From Methylophilus methylotrophus DSM 46235 = ATCC 53528 (lineage in GTDB: Bacteria > Pseudomonadota > Gammaproteobacteria > Burkholderiales > Methylophilaceae), in assembly GCF_000378225.1 (NCBI RefSeq), contig NZ_KB905142.1, positions 186,001-250,000 on the forward strand: a stretch of 64,000 nucleotides of DNA, given 5' to 3'. The number at the start of each line of letters is the position of its first letter. Position 1 is the first letter of the stretch. Below are positions 19,169 through 28,222 of the stretch, piece after piece. The notes beneath the pieces are model-generated. The model worked only from the letters and a program-made list of their open reading frames with translations, had not been told where the DNA came from and did no database searches. The translations under genes were made by a program, and so were the position numbers.

Positions 19169-19940
19169 TCGTTGCTGGAGGATATTTCTATGTTTTCTGG
19201 CAATCTCCTCTGTGGGGGCAGAGGAGGTCTGGCAATCTTCCGCTTATCTGCAGCAGGCATTCTTCGAAGTGGCGTTACACAACGAGTACACTGATCTTGA
19301 GCAGCCGGTACGTAAATGGCAGCAACCCATCAGAGTCTGGTTAGAACATCATGCAGACCAGGCCCAGGCTGAGCAGCACGCCCTGCTGACAAAGTATCAT
19401 ATGCAGCATTTGTCCAGAATCACGGGCCACCCGATTGTTTTTGTCACTTCCCGCCAGCAGGCCAATTTTGTTGTAGTGTTCTCCCATTTACAGCTTTGGC
19501 GAAATGACATCGCTTTGGTCAGCGGCAATTTATTCATCAAGCCACCTGCTGACGCCGCCTGTGTGTTTGGCTTGGATCTTGATGACAAAAAAGCGATTAA
19601 AAAAGCCTGGGTTGTGATCCCTGTTGATCTGGCGCAAGAGCATCGCCAACTCCTGTCTTGCATTGTGGAGGAAACCACGCAGGCCATGGGTTTGCCAAAC
19701 GACTCAGAAAAAGTCTTCCCCTCCATTTTTAATGACAAAACGCCAGAGTCATTGCTGACTGGCCTGGATGCATTGCTGCTGAAAATGCTTTATGCGCCAG
19801 CTGTCAAGCCGGGCATGCGTGCTCACCAGGTACGGCCCGTGCTCGATAAGCTGCTCAAACAGTGGCAAAATGATGGCACTATCCAGGATGCCGAGAGGAA
19901 TGTCAGGCAGTCAGAGTTATATGAAATGATGGGGTTCTGA
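19161..19940 (+). CDS. Secreted DUF2927-family protein
   Basis: The 259-residue protein has a short signal peptide (INRCWRIFLCFLAISSVGA) and a globular domain. The segment CIVEETTQAMGLPNDSE (about residues 174-190) is the conserved core of DUF2927, a family of unknown function. Adjacent LFIKPPADAACVFG fits the same family. It lacks an HExxH zinc-protease motif, so peptidase activity is not supported. It overlaps the DUF3820 gene by 8 bp and precedes pepP by about 90 bp. Confidence 0.75.
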   Translation: MINRCWRIFLCFLAISSVGAEEVWQSSAYLQQAFFEVALHNEYTDLEQPVRKWQQPIRVWLEHHADQAQAEQHALLTKYHMQHLSRITGHPIVFVTSRQQANFVVVFSHLQLWRNDIALVSGNLFIKPPADAACVFGLDLDDKKAIKKAWVVIPVDLAQEHRQLLSCIVEETTQAMGLPNDSEKVFPSIFNDKTPESLLTGLDALLLKMLYAPAVKPGMRAHQVRPVLDKLLKQWQNDGTIQDAERNVRQSELYEMMGF

Positions 19941-20033
19941 CCGGCGTTGCAGGGTGGAACCATTCCAGCAATTGCACACCAAATACGCTACAATGCCCAA
20001 CCGCTTTACCAGATTGATTGCCAAGGATTTGCT

Positions 20034-21344
20034 TTGAGTACCTCCATGCAAGAATTTTCACGTCGCCGCCAGCATCTGATGGACAGCATGCAGGCCGGGA
20101 TTGCCGTGATTCCTACTGCGCCAGAAGTGACGCGTAACCGCGACAGTCATTATCCCTACCGTTTTGACAGCTACTTTTACTACCTGACTGGGTTTAAAGA
20201 GCCGGAAGCCGTGCTGGTTCTGATTGCAGGTGCGCAACCAAGAAGTATTCTGTTTTGCCGCGACAAAGACATCGAAAGTGAAATCTGGGATGGTTTTCGT
20301 TATGGTCCAGAGGCGGCAAAAAAAGAATTTGGTTTTGATGAAGCTTTTTCCATCACGCAACTGGATGAAGAGTTGCCCAAGTTGATGGCAAACCAGCCCG
20401 AACTGTTTTTTAGCCTGGGTGCAGACGCTGGCTGGGATGCCAAAATCAGTGGCTGGTTGAATGCCGTCAAGGCGCAAGCCCGCACTGGCGTGCAGGCGCC
20501 AGGTAAACTGGTTGATGTGCGTCAAGCACTGGATGCCATGCGTCTGCTTAAATCTCCTTATGAAGTCGACCTCATGCGTCGTTCAGCCAGTATTGCCGCC
20601 AGTGCCCATAACCGCGCTATGCAGGCAGTCCAGCCGGGTAAGTGGGAATATGAAATCGAAGCCGAATTTTTGCACGAATTCTACCGGCAAGGTGCACAGG
20701 CACCGGCTTATACGAGTATTGTGGCAGGCGGGGCTAATGCTTGTACTTTGCATTACAACGCGAATAATGCTGAGCTGAAAGCAGGTGATCTGTTACTGAT
20801 TGATGCTGGTTGTGAGCTGGATGGCTATGCTTCCGACATTACCCGTAGTTTTCCTGTCAGTGGCCGCTTCAGTGGTCCGCAAAAGGATTTATATGAACTC
20901 GTGCTCGCAGCCCAGGCTGCTGCGATTGCCAGTGTCAGTCCACAGCATCACTGGAATGCGCCGCATGAGGCTGCGCTGGATGTCCTGGTTGATGGATTTA
21001 TTCATTATGGCTTATGCCAGGGCAGCCGGGAGGCCGTGCTTGAAAGCGGCAGCTACCGTCAGTTTTATATGCATCGCACCGGGCACTGGCTCGGCCTGGA
21101 TGTACATGATGCTGGCGAATACAAAACCCCTGCTGGTGATTGGGTCATGCTGCAGCCAGGCAATATGTTGACGGTAGAGCCAGGATGCTATGTGCGGCCC
21201 GCAGAGAGTGTGCCTGAGCATTTCTGGAATATTGGCATCCGTATTGAAGATGATGTGCTGGTGACAGCTACTGGGCATGAAGTGATCACTTCTGCCGCCA
21301 TAAAAACGGTGGCTGAGATTGAGGCATTCATGCGGCAACAATAA
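20034..21344 (+). CDS. pepP: Xaa-Pro aminopeptidase
   Basis: Cytosolic dimetal peptidase removing N-terminal residues that precede proline. The start is a TTG at 20034 preceded by AAGGA at 6-bp spacing. The ATG four codons later (20046) is a possible alternative, and the frame also stays open further upstream. The resulting 436 residues match the family. The metal ligands are visible in DAGCELDGYASDITRSF, RTGHWLGLDVHD, LTVEPGCYV and GIRIEDDVLV. The order pepP-ubiH-ubiI is conserved in gammaproteobacteria, and its 3' end overlaps the frame upstream of ubiH. Confidence 0.94.
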   Translation: MSTSMQEFSRRRQHLMDSMQAGIAVIPTAPEVTRNRDSHYPYRFDSYFYYLTGFKEPEAVLVLIAGAQPRSILFCRDKDIESEIWDGFRYGPEAAKKEFGFDEAFSITQLDEELPKLMANQPELFFSLGADAGWDAKISGWLNAVKAQARTGVQAPGKLVDVRQALDAMRLLKSPYEVDLMRRSASIAASAHNRAMQAVQPGKWEYEIEAEFLHEFYRQGAQAPAYTSIVAGGANACTLHYNANNAELKAGDLLLIDAGCELDGYASDITRSFPVSGRFSGPQKDLYELVLAAQAAAIASVSPQHHWNAPHEAALDVLVDGFIHYGLCQGSREAVLESGSYRQFYMHRTGHWLGLDVHDAGEYKTPAGDWVMLQPGNMLTVEPGCYVRPAESVPEHFWNIGIRIEDDVLVTATGHEVITSAAIKTVAEIEAFMRQQ

Positions 21345-21360
21345 AGTCGATTGTTTACAC

Positions 21361-22554
21361 ATGGATCAAAAGGCAACAAGCGTCATGCAAACCCTCAGTC
21401 ATCCTGTCGTGATAGGCGGCGGCCCGGTAGGGCTGGTACTCGCGCTATCGTTGCAACAGTCCAGTGTACCTGTGACCGTACTTGAAGCACAGGCACCTGG
21501 TGCGATGTATGGTGATGGCAGGGCGTTGGCCCTCTCTTACGGTACGCGCCAGGTGCTGGAGCAACTGGGTGTTTGGCCAATGCTTGAAGTGGCAGTCACA
21601 GCCATCGAAACAATTCATGTCTCGCAGCAGAAAGGCTTTGGCCGCACCGTGCTCAAAGCGCATGAACACGCATTGCCTGCCTTGGGCTATGTCGTGTCTT
21701 ACGGCGCGTTAATGCAAGCGCTGGATGCCCGCATAGAGCGGTCGTCTATGGGGATCAATATACAATACCAGTCGCCGGTGACAGGGTTGGATGTGCATGC
21801 CACTGCAGCCGACATTCAATATTTGCGTGCCGATGGCTCCTTACAACAATTATCGACGCCCCTGGCGGTGATTGCCGATGGCGGACGTAGCCTGGATGAG
21901 ATCCCCGGCCTGGTGCGGGAAACCAAGCATTACGGGCATGATGCACTGGTTGGCCTGGTGCAAACCGAGCAACCACATCACAATATTGCCTATGAGCGTT
22001 TCACGCCCCGGGGTCCGATGGCATTGTTACCGAACGGGAAACAATTCTCGCTGGTATGGACCGGCGAACAATCATATATAGATGAGATTGCTGCGCTTGA
22101 TGACGCTGCCTTCCTGCAAGCACTGCATACAGCGTTTGGCGATCGTGTTGGAAAATTCTTGCATATCGGCAAGCGATTCAAGTTTCCACTCAAACTGAGT
22201 AAGTTGGACCGGACCTTTGCGGCGCATTGTGTGGTGATAGGCAATGCGGCACAAACCATGCACCCGGTGGCTGGACAGGGCTTTAATGTGGGTATTCGCG
22301 ACGCCGTGGCATTAGCGAAAAATGTCGCTTCTACAGAGGCTGGTGAATGGGGTGCTGCACATAGATTGACTGAATATCATGCGTCACGGCAAAGGGATAC
22401 CGGTCGAGGCCTGCAGTTCACTGATTTCCTGGTGAATGTATTTTCCAATGATTTGGTAGGTGTCGGCTTGTTACGCGGTGCGGGCCTGGGAGCGCTCAGC
22501 ATGTTGCCGATGGCGCGCCGTTTCCTGGTGAACAAGATGAGTTATGGCAGTTAA
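21361..22554 (+). CDS. ubiH: 2-polyprenyl-6-methoxyphenol hydroxylase UbiH
   Basis: FAD monooxygenase of ubiquinone synthesis. The protein has an N-terminal dinucleotide-binding VVIGGGPVGLVLAL, a mid-domain VIADGGRS (DG motif), and GNAAQTMHPVAGQGFNVGIRD. The GNAAQ form instead of GDAAH is typical of UbiH. I start at ATG 21361 (397 residues). An ATG eight codons later (21385) has AAAGG upstream and is also reasonable. It starts 16 bp after pepP and overlaps the next hydroxylase gene by 11 bp. Confidence 0.9.
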   Translation: MDQKATSVMQTLSHPVVIGGGPVGLVLALSLQQSSVPVTVLEAQAPGAMYGDGRALALSYGTRQVLEQLGVWPMLEVAVTAIETIHVSQQKGFGRTVLKAHEHALPALGYVVSYGALMQALDARIERSSMGINIQYQSPVTGLDVHATAADIQYLRADGSLQQLSTPLAVIADGGRSLDEIPGLVRETKHYGHDALVGLVQTEQPHHNIAYERFTPRGPMALLPNGKQFSLVWTGEQSYIDEIAALDDAAFLQALHTAFGDRVGKFLHIGKRFKFPLKLSKLDRTFAAHCVVIGNAAQTMHPVAGQGFNVGIRDAVALAKNVASTEAGEWGAAHRLTEYHASRQRDTGRGLQFTDFLVNVFSNDLVGVGLLRGAGLGALSMLPMARRFLVNKMSYGS

Positions 22555-23752
22555 TCCTCCCTTGATTAAAACCGATGTGGTCATTGTCGGCGCTGGACTG
22601 GTGGGTCTGACCGCGGCGATTGCATTGTCAAGACTGGGCAAAAAAGTCGTGCTGACAGATGCTAAGCCCGCGCAGTCTTTGGTCGAGAACTGGGTCGACG
22701 ATGTGAATCACTGGGATAGCCGTATTTATGCACTAACCAATCAAACGGTGGACTGGTTACGTAGCCTTGGCATATGGGCGCACATGCCTGCAAGCCGGAT
22801 TAATCCGATTTCCGCCATGCATTTATGGTCTCCCACCCACAGTCATGCAATGCCTAGTCTTTGCCTGGATGCGGGCGATGCCCATTTGACCGAAATGGGC
22901 TTTATCGTGGAAAGCCAGGCCTTGATGGATGCCTGCTGGCAAATGCTGAAAGAGTCAGAGGTGACTGTGATCACCGACGCCCCGGCACATGCTTTGCAAT
23001 ATTCCGGTCATGTGGCCCGGTTATCCTTGCCGCAACATGAGATTGAAGCTGCGTTGTTGATAGGGGCCGATGGCGGGCGATCATGGGTACGAAGGCAATG
23101 TGGCGTGAATGTACACAAGGTCGATTTTGCACAGACCGCACTGGTGACCAACTATCGTGCCGAGCGGCCGCACGGCGATATCGCCAGGCAATGGTTTGGT
23201 GCGCACGAAACGCTGGCTTTGTTGCCCATGCCCCGGCAGCAGGTATCGCTGGTTTGGGCGTTGCCGCATGCAGACGCGGCACAAAAACAGGCTTTGTCGG
23301 CAGAGGCATTGGCTGCAGAAGTTGAGGCTCGCAGTGGCAAGGCATTGGGGACATTGACGCCCAATGGCGAGATACTGGCTTTCCCGCTGGTGCAAAATAC
23401 AGCAGACAGCATGGCCTTGCCACATGTGCTGCTATTGGGCGATGCCGCACATCAGGTGCATCCCATGGCTGGGCAAGGTGTTAATCTGGGTTTCCAGGAC
23501 GTGCAGGCGCTTTGTCAGCATATTGCGCAATTGCCTGCTGTCAGGCCGTTGGGTGATGCCAACTTTTTGCGGCATGTAATGCGTACGCGGCAAATGGATA
23601 TTTTGAAAATGCATGCATTGACGCGCGGTCTGGATGGCCTGTTTGCGCGCCCGCAAGCTGCCTGGACACATGCTGCCTTGTTAGGCTTACGAGCGGTGGA
23701 AAACAGTGCTATGCTAAAACGTTTTTTAATTCGTACAGCCACGCAAAATTAA
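22544..23752 (+). CDS. UbiH/UbiF/UbiI-family FAD hydroxylase (ubiquinone pathway)
   Basis: Second aromatic-ring hydroxylase for ubiquinone synthesis, probably acting on C1 or C5. The 402-residue protein has VVIVGAGLVGLTAAIAL at residues 12-28, LIGADGGRSWVR (DG motif), and LLGDAAHQVHPMAGQGVNLG with the usual GDAAH. The start lies 11 bp inside ubiH, implying coupling. Which ring position it hydroxylates cannot be read from sequence alone, because betaproteobacteria use varied sets of these enzymes. In E. coli the gene in this position is ubiI. Confidence 0.88.
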   Translation: MAVNPPLIKTDVVIVGAGLVGLTAAIALSRLGKKVVLTDAKPAQSLVENWVDDVNHWDSRIYALTNQTVDWLRSLGIWAHMPASRINPISAMHLWSPTHSHAMPSLCLDAGDAHLTEMGFIVESQALMDACWQMLKESEVTVITDAPAHALQYSGHVARLSLPQHEIEAALLIGADGGRSWVRRQCGVNVHKVDFAQTALVTNYRAERPHGDIARQWFGAHETLALLPMPRQQVSLVWALPHADAAQKQALSAEALAAEVEARSGKALGTLTPNGEILAFPLVQNTADSMALPHVLLLGDAAHQVHPMAGQGVNLGFQDVQALCQHIAQLPAVRPLGDANFLRHVMRTRQMDILKMHALTRGLDGLFARPQAAWTHAALLGLRAVENSAMLKRFLIRTATQN

Positions 23753-23800
23753 TTGACACTTGATGAGTCAAAGCTGTGCATGTTTGAGAAAGAGTGAGTA

Positions 23801-24541
23801 ATGAAAAAATTTATCGGTCAGTCGGTCATGCTGGGCTTAGCTGCCTTGGCGGCATTGTGGTCATTAAACAGCGTTGCTGACGAAGCCAGCCTGAAAAAAA
23901 CGATAGAAGCTGCCTATCCAAAATTCAAAGTGGATAGCGTGACCAAAACGCCTTATAACGGCTTGTATGAAGTTTTTATGGGTGGGCAGATCATTTATAC
24001 CGATGAAAAATTCAGTTTCTTGATTGCCGAAGGGCGCCTGGTTGATCCAAAAACCAAGAAAGACCTGACAGGTGAGCGCATGGACGAACTCACCAAAATC
24101 GACTTCAATAGTCTGCCCCTGGATCAGGCAATTAAAGTCGTCAAAGGCAATGGCAGCCGCAAGCTGGTGGTGTTCTCTGATGTGGATTGCCCGTTCTGCA
24201 AACGACTGGAGCAGAAAGAGCTGTCCAATATTAATGATGTGACCATTTACACTTTCCTTTACCCGATTGAACAATTGCATCCGGATGCAGCGAATAAGTC
24301 CCGCAGTATCTGGTGTGCCAGCAACCGTGTCAAAGCGTGGCAGGACTGGATTTTGAACAATAAATTACCAACCACCACTGCCAAGTGTGAAGTGCCGCTG
24401 GAAAAAGTCGGTGAACTAGCGCACAGGGTAGGCGTGAATAGTACGCCAACGCTGTTCTTTGAGAATGGCAAACGTATGCTAGGTGCACAGCCATATGATG
24501 AGATTGAAAAATCATTGCAAGCTGCGAAAAAAACCATGTAA
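23801..24541 (+). CDS. dsbC: Periplasmic disulfide isomerase DsbC
   Basis: Rearranges wrong disulfides in periplasmic proteins. The 246-residue precursor has a signal peptide (MKKFIGQSVMLGLAALAALW...VADE), an N-terminal dimerisation domain, and a thioredoxin-fold domain with the redox pair CPFC at residues 130-133 (VFSDVDCPFCKRLEQ). A second cysteine pair (SIWCASN, TAKCEV) fits the structural disulfide of DsbC. The cis-proline loop is NSTPTLFF. The active site is CPFC instead of the CGYC of E. coli. It may be cotranscribed with the ubi genes 48 bp upstream. Confidence 0.93.
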   Translation: MKKFIGQSVMLGLAALAALWSLNSVADEASLKKTIEAAYPKFKVDSVTKTPYNGLYEVFMGGQIIYTDEKFSFLIAEGRLVDPKTKKDLTGERMDELTKIDFNSLPLDQAIKVVKGNGSRKLVVFSDVDCPFCKRLEQKELSNINDVTIYTFLYPIEQLHPDAANKSRSIWCASNRVKAWQDWILNNKLPTTTAKCEVPLEKVGELAHRVGVNSTPTLFFENGKRMLGAQPYDEIEKSLQAAKKTM

Positions 24542-24560
24542 TCCGACAATCTGTGGCATT

Positions 24561-24589
24561 AAAAAAGGCTGTTTGTAACAGCCTTTTTT
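24561..24589. terminator. Bidirectional terminator between dsbC and pilC
   Basis: The inverted repeat aaaaaaggctgtttgtaacagccttttt has a 9-bp-plus stem and T-runs on both strands. It separates the convergent genes dsbC and pilC. Confidence 0.9.
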
Positions 24590-24605
24590 CGTTAGAGGTT
24601 ACCGA

Positions 24606-25829
24606 TTATCCGCCGCCACTGACCACCTTACCCATTTTGAAAATAGGCATATACATGGCAACCACCAGGCCGCCAATCAGTACGCCCAGGACAACCATAA
24701 TCACAGGTTCCATCAAACTAGAGATCGCGGCCACGGCATCATCGACTTCGCCTTCGTAAAAGTCGGCTACTTTGGTCAGCATGCCATCCAAAGAGCCAGA
24801 TTCCTCACCAATGGCCGTCATCTGGATCACCATATTGGGGAACACGTTGGCATTTTGCATGGACACGGTCAAGCTGGTACCGGTGCTGACTTCGCTTTGG
24901 ATTTTCTTGGTGGCATCGAAATAGACTTTGTTACCCGAAGCACCAGCCACAGAATCCAGAGCCTCAACGAGTGGGACACCGGCAGCAAACATGGTGGAGA
25001 GTGTGCGGGCAAAACGCGCGATGGTCGCTTTGCGGATCAGTTCACCAAAAATAGGTAGGCGCAGCATGAGTCTATCCATAGTCGCCTGCATTTTTTCAGA
25101 GCGTTTCCAAGTGTAGAAAAAGAACCATAAACCAAACCCCAGGGTACCAAAAATCGCCCACCACCATTTGACAAAAAAGTCAGAAAGATTAATGACGATA
25201 ACTGTGGGACCTGGCAGGTCTGCACCAAAGCTGCTAAAAAGCTCTTTAAATGCAGGCACCACAAAAATCATGATCACGGCTGTGATGACAAAGGCCACCA
25301 CGATAATCGAGGTAGGATAAACCAGGGCGGATTTGATTTTGCTTTTGATGGCAAGAATCTTTTCTTTATAGGTGGCCAATCGCTCCAGTAAACTGTCCAG
25401 AATGCCGGCCTGTTCACCCGCGCCCACCAAGTTGCAGAACAATTGATCAAAATATAAAGGATATTTACGGAAAGCCGCACTCAGGCTGCTACCGGTTTCG
25501 ACATCGGCTTTAATGTCGCCCAATAGTTTGGATACTGCAGGGTTGTGATGTCCTTTGCCAACAATATCAAAGGCTTGTAATAAAGGCACGCCAGCTTTCA
25601 TCATGGTGGCCAGCTGGCGCGTAAATAAGGTGATATCTTTTTCGGTGACTTTACCTTTGGTGACCAGTGCGCTTTGTTTCTTTACCTTGAGGATGGTAAT
25701 GCCCTGGCGACGCAAAGTGGCATTGACGACCGCTTCGCCATTCGCGCGCATTTCGCCTTTGACCAGCTTGCCTTTACGGTCTTTGCCTTCCCACTGATAG
25801 ACGGATTGTTTGATATTGCTAGTCGCCAT
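24606..25829 (-). CDS. pilC: Type IV pilus inner-membrane platform protein PilC
   Basis: Polytopic platform protein on which PilB drives pilus polymerisation. The 407-residue protein has two T2SF domains, each with the family pattern (FTRQLATMMKAGVPLLQAFD near 70 and FARTLSTMFAAGVPLVEALD near 275). It has three hydrophobic segments, the last one near the C-terminus (PVIMVVLGVLIGGLVVAMYMP). It follows pilB by 37 bp. The prepilin peptidase pilD that usually follows pilC is absent, and the next gene is convergent dsbC. Confidence 0.96.
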   Translation of the reverse strand: MATSNIKQSVYQWEGKDRKGKLVKGEMRANGEAVVNATLRRQGITILKVKKQSALVTKGKVTEKDITLFTRQLATMMKAGVPLLQAFDIVGKGHHNPAVSKLLGDIKADVETGSSLSAAFRKYPLYFDQLFCNLVGAGEQAGILDSLLERLATYKEKILAIKSKIKSALVYPTSIIVVAFVITAVIMIFVVPAFKELFSSFGADLPGPTVIVINLSDFFVKWWWAIFGTLGFGLWFFFYTWKRSEKMQATMDRLMLRLPIFGELIRKATIARFARTLSTMFAAGVPLVEALDSVAGASGNKVYFDATKKIQSEVSTGTSLTVSMQNANVFPNMVIQMTAIGEESGSLDGMLTKVADFYEGEVDDAVAAISSLMEPVIMVVLGVLIGGLVVAMYMPIFKMGKVVSGGG

Positions 25830-25866
25830 AGTGTTTTCTTCAAGAATATTTGATCAGTGACAACAG

Positions 25867-27588
25867 TTATTCATTCGTCACGGCTTCTACTTCCTCAATG
25901 GAGGTTAGCCCTTGTTTTACTTTGAGCAGGCCTGATTCCCTCAGGTCTTTGATACCTTCTTTTTTTGCCTGCGCAGCAATATCCAGCGCATTGCCATTGG
26001 TCATGATAATACGCGTCATTTCCTCGCTAATGGGCATGACCTGGTAAATGCCGACACGACCCTTATAGCCGTTATTACAATGCTCGCAGCCGCCTTCCTT
26101 GGGGCCATATAATTGCCAGCTGCCGTCAAGATCCGTCTCGTTAAAGCCTACATTCAATAATGCTTCCTTCGGTAGATCCAAGGTTACCTTGCAGTGCTTA
26201 CACAAGCGCCTGGCCAGACGTTGTGCCGTAATTAACGTCACCGCCGAGGCAATATTGAAGGGGGCCACGCCCATATTTAATAATCGCGATAAGGTGGTGG
26301 GCGCATCATTGGTATGCAATGTGGATAACACCATGTGCCCGGTAGAGGCCGCCTTGATGGCCATGTCAGCCGTTTCCAGGTCACGGATTTCACCAATCAT
26401 GATAATGTCAGGATCCTGGCGCAGGAAAGACTTTAGCGCTGCAGCAAATGTCAGGCCCTGTTTGTCATTGACGTTCACCTGATTGATGCCAGGTAAGGGG
26501 ATCTCTGCCGGATCTTCTGCAGTGGAAATATTGACTTCGGGGTTATTGAGCAGGTTGAGGCAGGTATACAGTGATACCGTCTTGCCGGAACCGGTCGGCC
26601 CCGTCACTAATACCAATCCATAAGGGCGATGAATCGCTTTAAGCAAGGCATCCTGCTGTTCTGGCTCATAACCTAATGCCTCAATGCCCAATGTCGCGCT
26701 GGTCGGGTCCAGAATCCGCATCACAATTTTCTCACCATGGATTAATGGCAAGGTGCTGACACGAAAGTCGATGGTGCGGGTTTTACTGAGGATCAGTTTC
26801 ATGCGGCCATCTTGCGGGATTCTTTTTTCGGAAATATCCAGGTTGGAGATGACCTTGATGCGCGATGCCAGTTTTTCCTTGATTGCCAACGGGGGCTGTG
26901 ACATGTCTCGCAATACGCCATCTACCCTGAAGCGTATACGGTAAAACTTCTCATAAGGTTCAAAGTGCAAGTCAGATGCGCCCATATTGATGGCATCCAT
27001 TAATACCTTCTGCAGGAATTTGACGACTGGTGCATCGTCTACCTCCTGCTGTATCTCTACTTCCTGCTCCTGGTTAGATTCCTCCAGTCCGAGGTCAAAA
27101 TCGTCCCCACCGCTGTTCAGGCTGGACATGCTGGTGTCTTTGGATTCGACGATTTTATCTATCCATTTACCCAGCTTGTCATCTTCAACCACGATGGGGA
27201 ACAGTGTAGCGCCCATCTGGAACTGGATGGTATCCAGTGAGTGCAGGTTGGTGGGATCAGAGAGGGCGATATAAGCGACGTTGTTTTTTTGCTGTAGCAG
27301 CATCACGCGATGCGATTGCATCAGCTTGATATCTATGGTTTTTTCAGGGAGAGAGTCCTGGTCTAATGCATCCAGATCAAAAAAAGGAAAGCCGAAAGCA
27401 TCTGATGCCGATTGCGCAATGTCTCGGGACGATATCTTCTTTTGGGCTAATGCGGCAGCCAGGAAACTGGTTTTCTGGGCGTGTGATTTTTCTTGCAATG
27501 CTGAGGCGTCTTCTTCACTCATCAGCGAAGATTGCACCAGCATGCGCGCCATACCACCGAGTTTCTTTGTACTTTCCACTGCTGCCAT
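25867..27588 (-). CDS. pilB: Type IV pilus extension ATPase PilB
   Basis: Cytoplasmic hexameric ATPase powering pilus assembly. The 573-residue protein has an N-terminal MshEN-type domain (about 1-160) and then the motor domain with Walker A GPTGSGKTVSLYTCL, Asp box AEDPAEIPLPGINQV, Walker B DPDIIMIGEIRD and His box STLHTNDAPTTL. A tetracysteine zinc site follows (CKHC and CEHC near residues 475-520). It heads the pilB-pilC pair. GAGG lies about 12 bp before the ATG. No pilin gene is nearby. Confidence 0.97.
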   Translation of the reverse strand: MAAVESTKKLGGMARMLVQSSLMSEEDASALQEKSHAQKTSFLAAALAQKKISSRDIAQSASDAFGFPFFDLDALDQDSLPEKTIDIKLMQSHRVMLLQQKNNVAYIALSDPTNLHSLDTIQFQMGATLFPIVVEDDKLGKWIDKIVESKDTSMSSLNSGGDDFDLGLEESNQEQEVEIQQEVDDAPVVKFLQKVLMDAINMGASDLHFEPYEKFYRIRFRVDGVLRDMSQPPLAIKEKLASRIKVISNLDISEKRIPQDGRMKLILSKTRTIDFRVSTLPLIHGEKIVMRILDPTSATLGIEALGYEPEQQDALLKAIHRPYGLVLVTGPTGSGKTVSLYTCLNLLNNPEVNISTAEDPAEIPLPGINQVNVNDKQGLTFAAALKSFLRQDPDIIMIGEIRDLETADMAIKAASTGHMVLSTLHTNDAPTTLSRLLNMGVAPFNIASAVTLITAQRLARRLCKHCKVTLDLPKEALLNVGFNETDLDGSWQLYGPKEGGCEHCNNGYKGRVGIYQVMPISEEMTRIIMTNGNALDIAAQAKKEGIKDLRESGLLKVKQGLTSIEEVEAVTNE

Positions 27589-27934
27589 AAACGTTTCAAA
27601 GGCCTCTGTTAAACCATGAAATAAAAGGGTTAATTAACTGATGAACCATTAGTTTTCCTCTTAGTATACGTTTTTGTCATCAATTCAAATCGTAGAAAAG
27701 ACAGCCCCTGATGCGGCATTTGTACAAATTTTAACAGGATTTTCTGGCTTTCGTAAAAAGATACAAAAATGCACTTGACATTTAAATAATGCTCACTTAT
27801 AAATCCTTAAGGCGTTTGGGTTCAGGTTTTTTGTAGCCGTCTTTAAGTAAAGCAAAGCTTGTTTATTGCGACTGGAGTACTTGAGACAAACTTTTGGGGC
27901 GCCTCCCTGTTAAGTAAAAAAGTAAGGAAGTAAA
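27589..27934 (+). other. Intergenic region pilB-csp with csp promoter and long leader
   Basis: This 346-bp non-coding interval lies between the divergent pilB and csp genes. Its left half should hold the pilB promoter, but no clear hexamer pair was found. Its right half contains a strong sigma-70-type promoter (27775-27803) and about 125 nt of leader before csp. Leaders of this length are common in cold-shock mRNAs, where they fold differently with temperature. No ORF of note is present. Confidence 0.6.
27775..27803 (+). promoter_or_regulatory. Sigma-70 promoter of the cold-shock gene
   Basis: TTGACA (27775-27780) and TATAAA (27798-27803) are separated by 17 bp, a near-consensus promoter. 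The start of transcription is expected near 27810, leaving a leader of about 125 nt. A clear AAGGAA ribosome-binding site sits at 27924-27929. Confidence 0.75.
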
Positions 27935-28138
27935 ATGGCAACAGGTACCGTAAAGTGGTTCAATGATTCTAAGGGCTTTGGGTTTATTACTCCGGATGAT
28001 GGTGGTGATGATTTGTTCGCACACTTTTCCGCAATTGTAGAATCCGGCTACAAAAGCCTCAAAGAAGGCCAGCGCGTGTCTTTCGATGTGACTGAAGGTC
28101 CAAAAGGCAAGCAAGCAAGCAATATCCAAAAAGCATAA
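27935..28138 (+). CDS. CspA-family cold-shock protein
   Basis: Small single-stranded nucleic-acid-binding protein acting as RNA chaperone or transcription antiterminator. The 67-residue protein has the RNA-binding motifs KGFGFI and DLFAHF (a variant of VFVHF) in the five-stranded cold-shock fold, starting [13 protein letters not shown] strong promoter and long leader precede it, and a terminator follows, so it is monocistronic. It is next to icd, as is common for csp genes in betaproteobacteria. Whether it is cold-induced or constitutive cannot be told from the protein. Confidence 0.95.
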   Translation: MATGTVKWFNDSKGFGFITPDDGGDDLFAHFSAIVESGYKSLKEGQRVSFDVTEGPKGKQASNIQKA

Positions 28139-28164
28139 TGATTGTTTAGGGGCACCAAATGCAC

Positions 28165-28193
28165 AACGGCTCGCAAGCGCGAGCCGTTTTTTT
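28165..28193 (+). terminator. Terminator of the cold-shock gene
   Basis: A perfect 10-bp stem (aacggctcgc / gcgagccgtt) with an aagc loop is followed by seven T on the plus strand, just after csp. Confidence 0.92.
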
Positions 28194-28222
28194 ATGCCAT
28201 CAGCCGAAGGCCCGGCAAGGCA

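Noticed and set aside
28165-28193. csp terminator also serving icd
   Set aside because: The minus strand lacks a T-run after the stem, so it is listed as a plus-strand terminator only.
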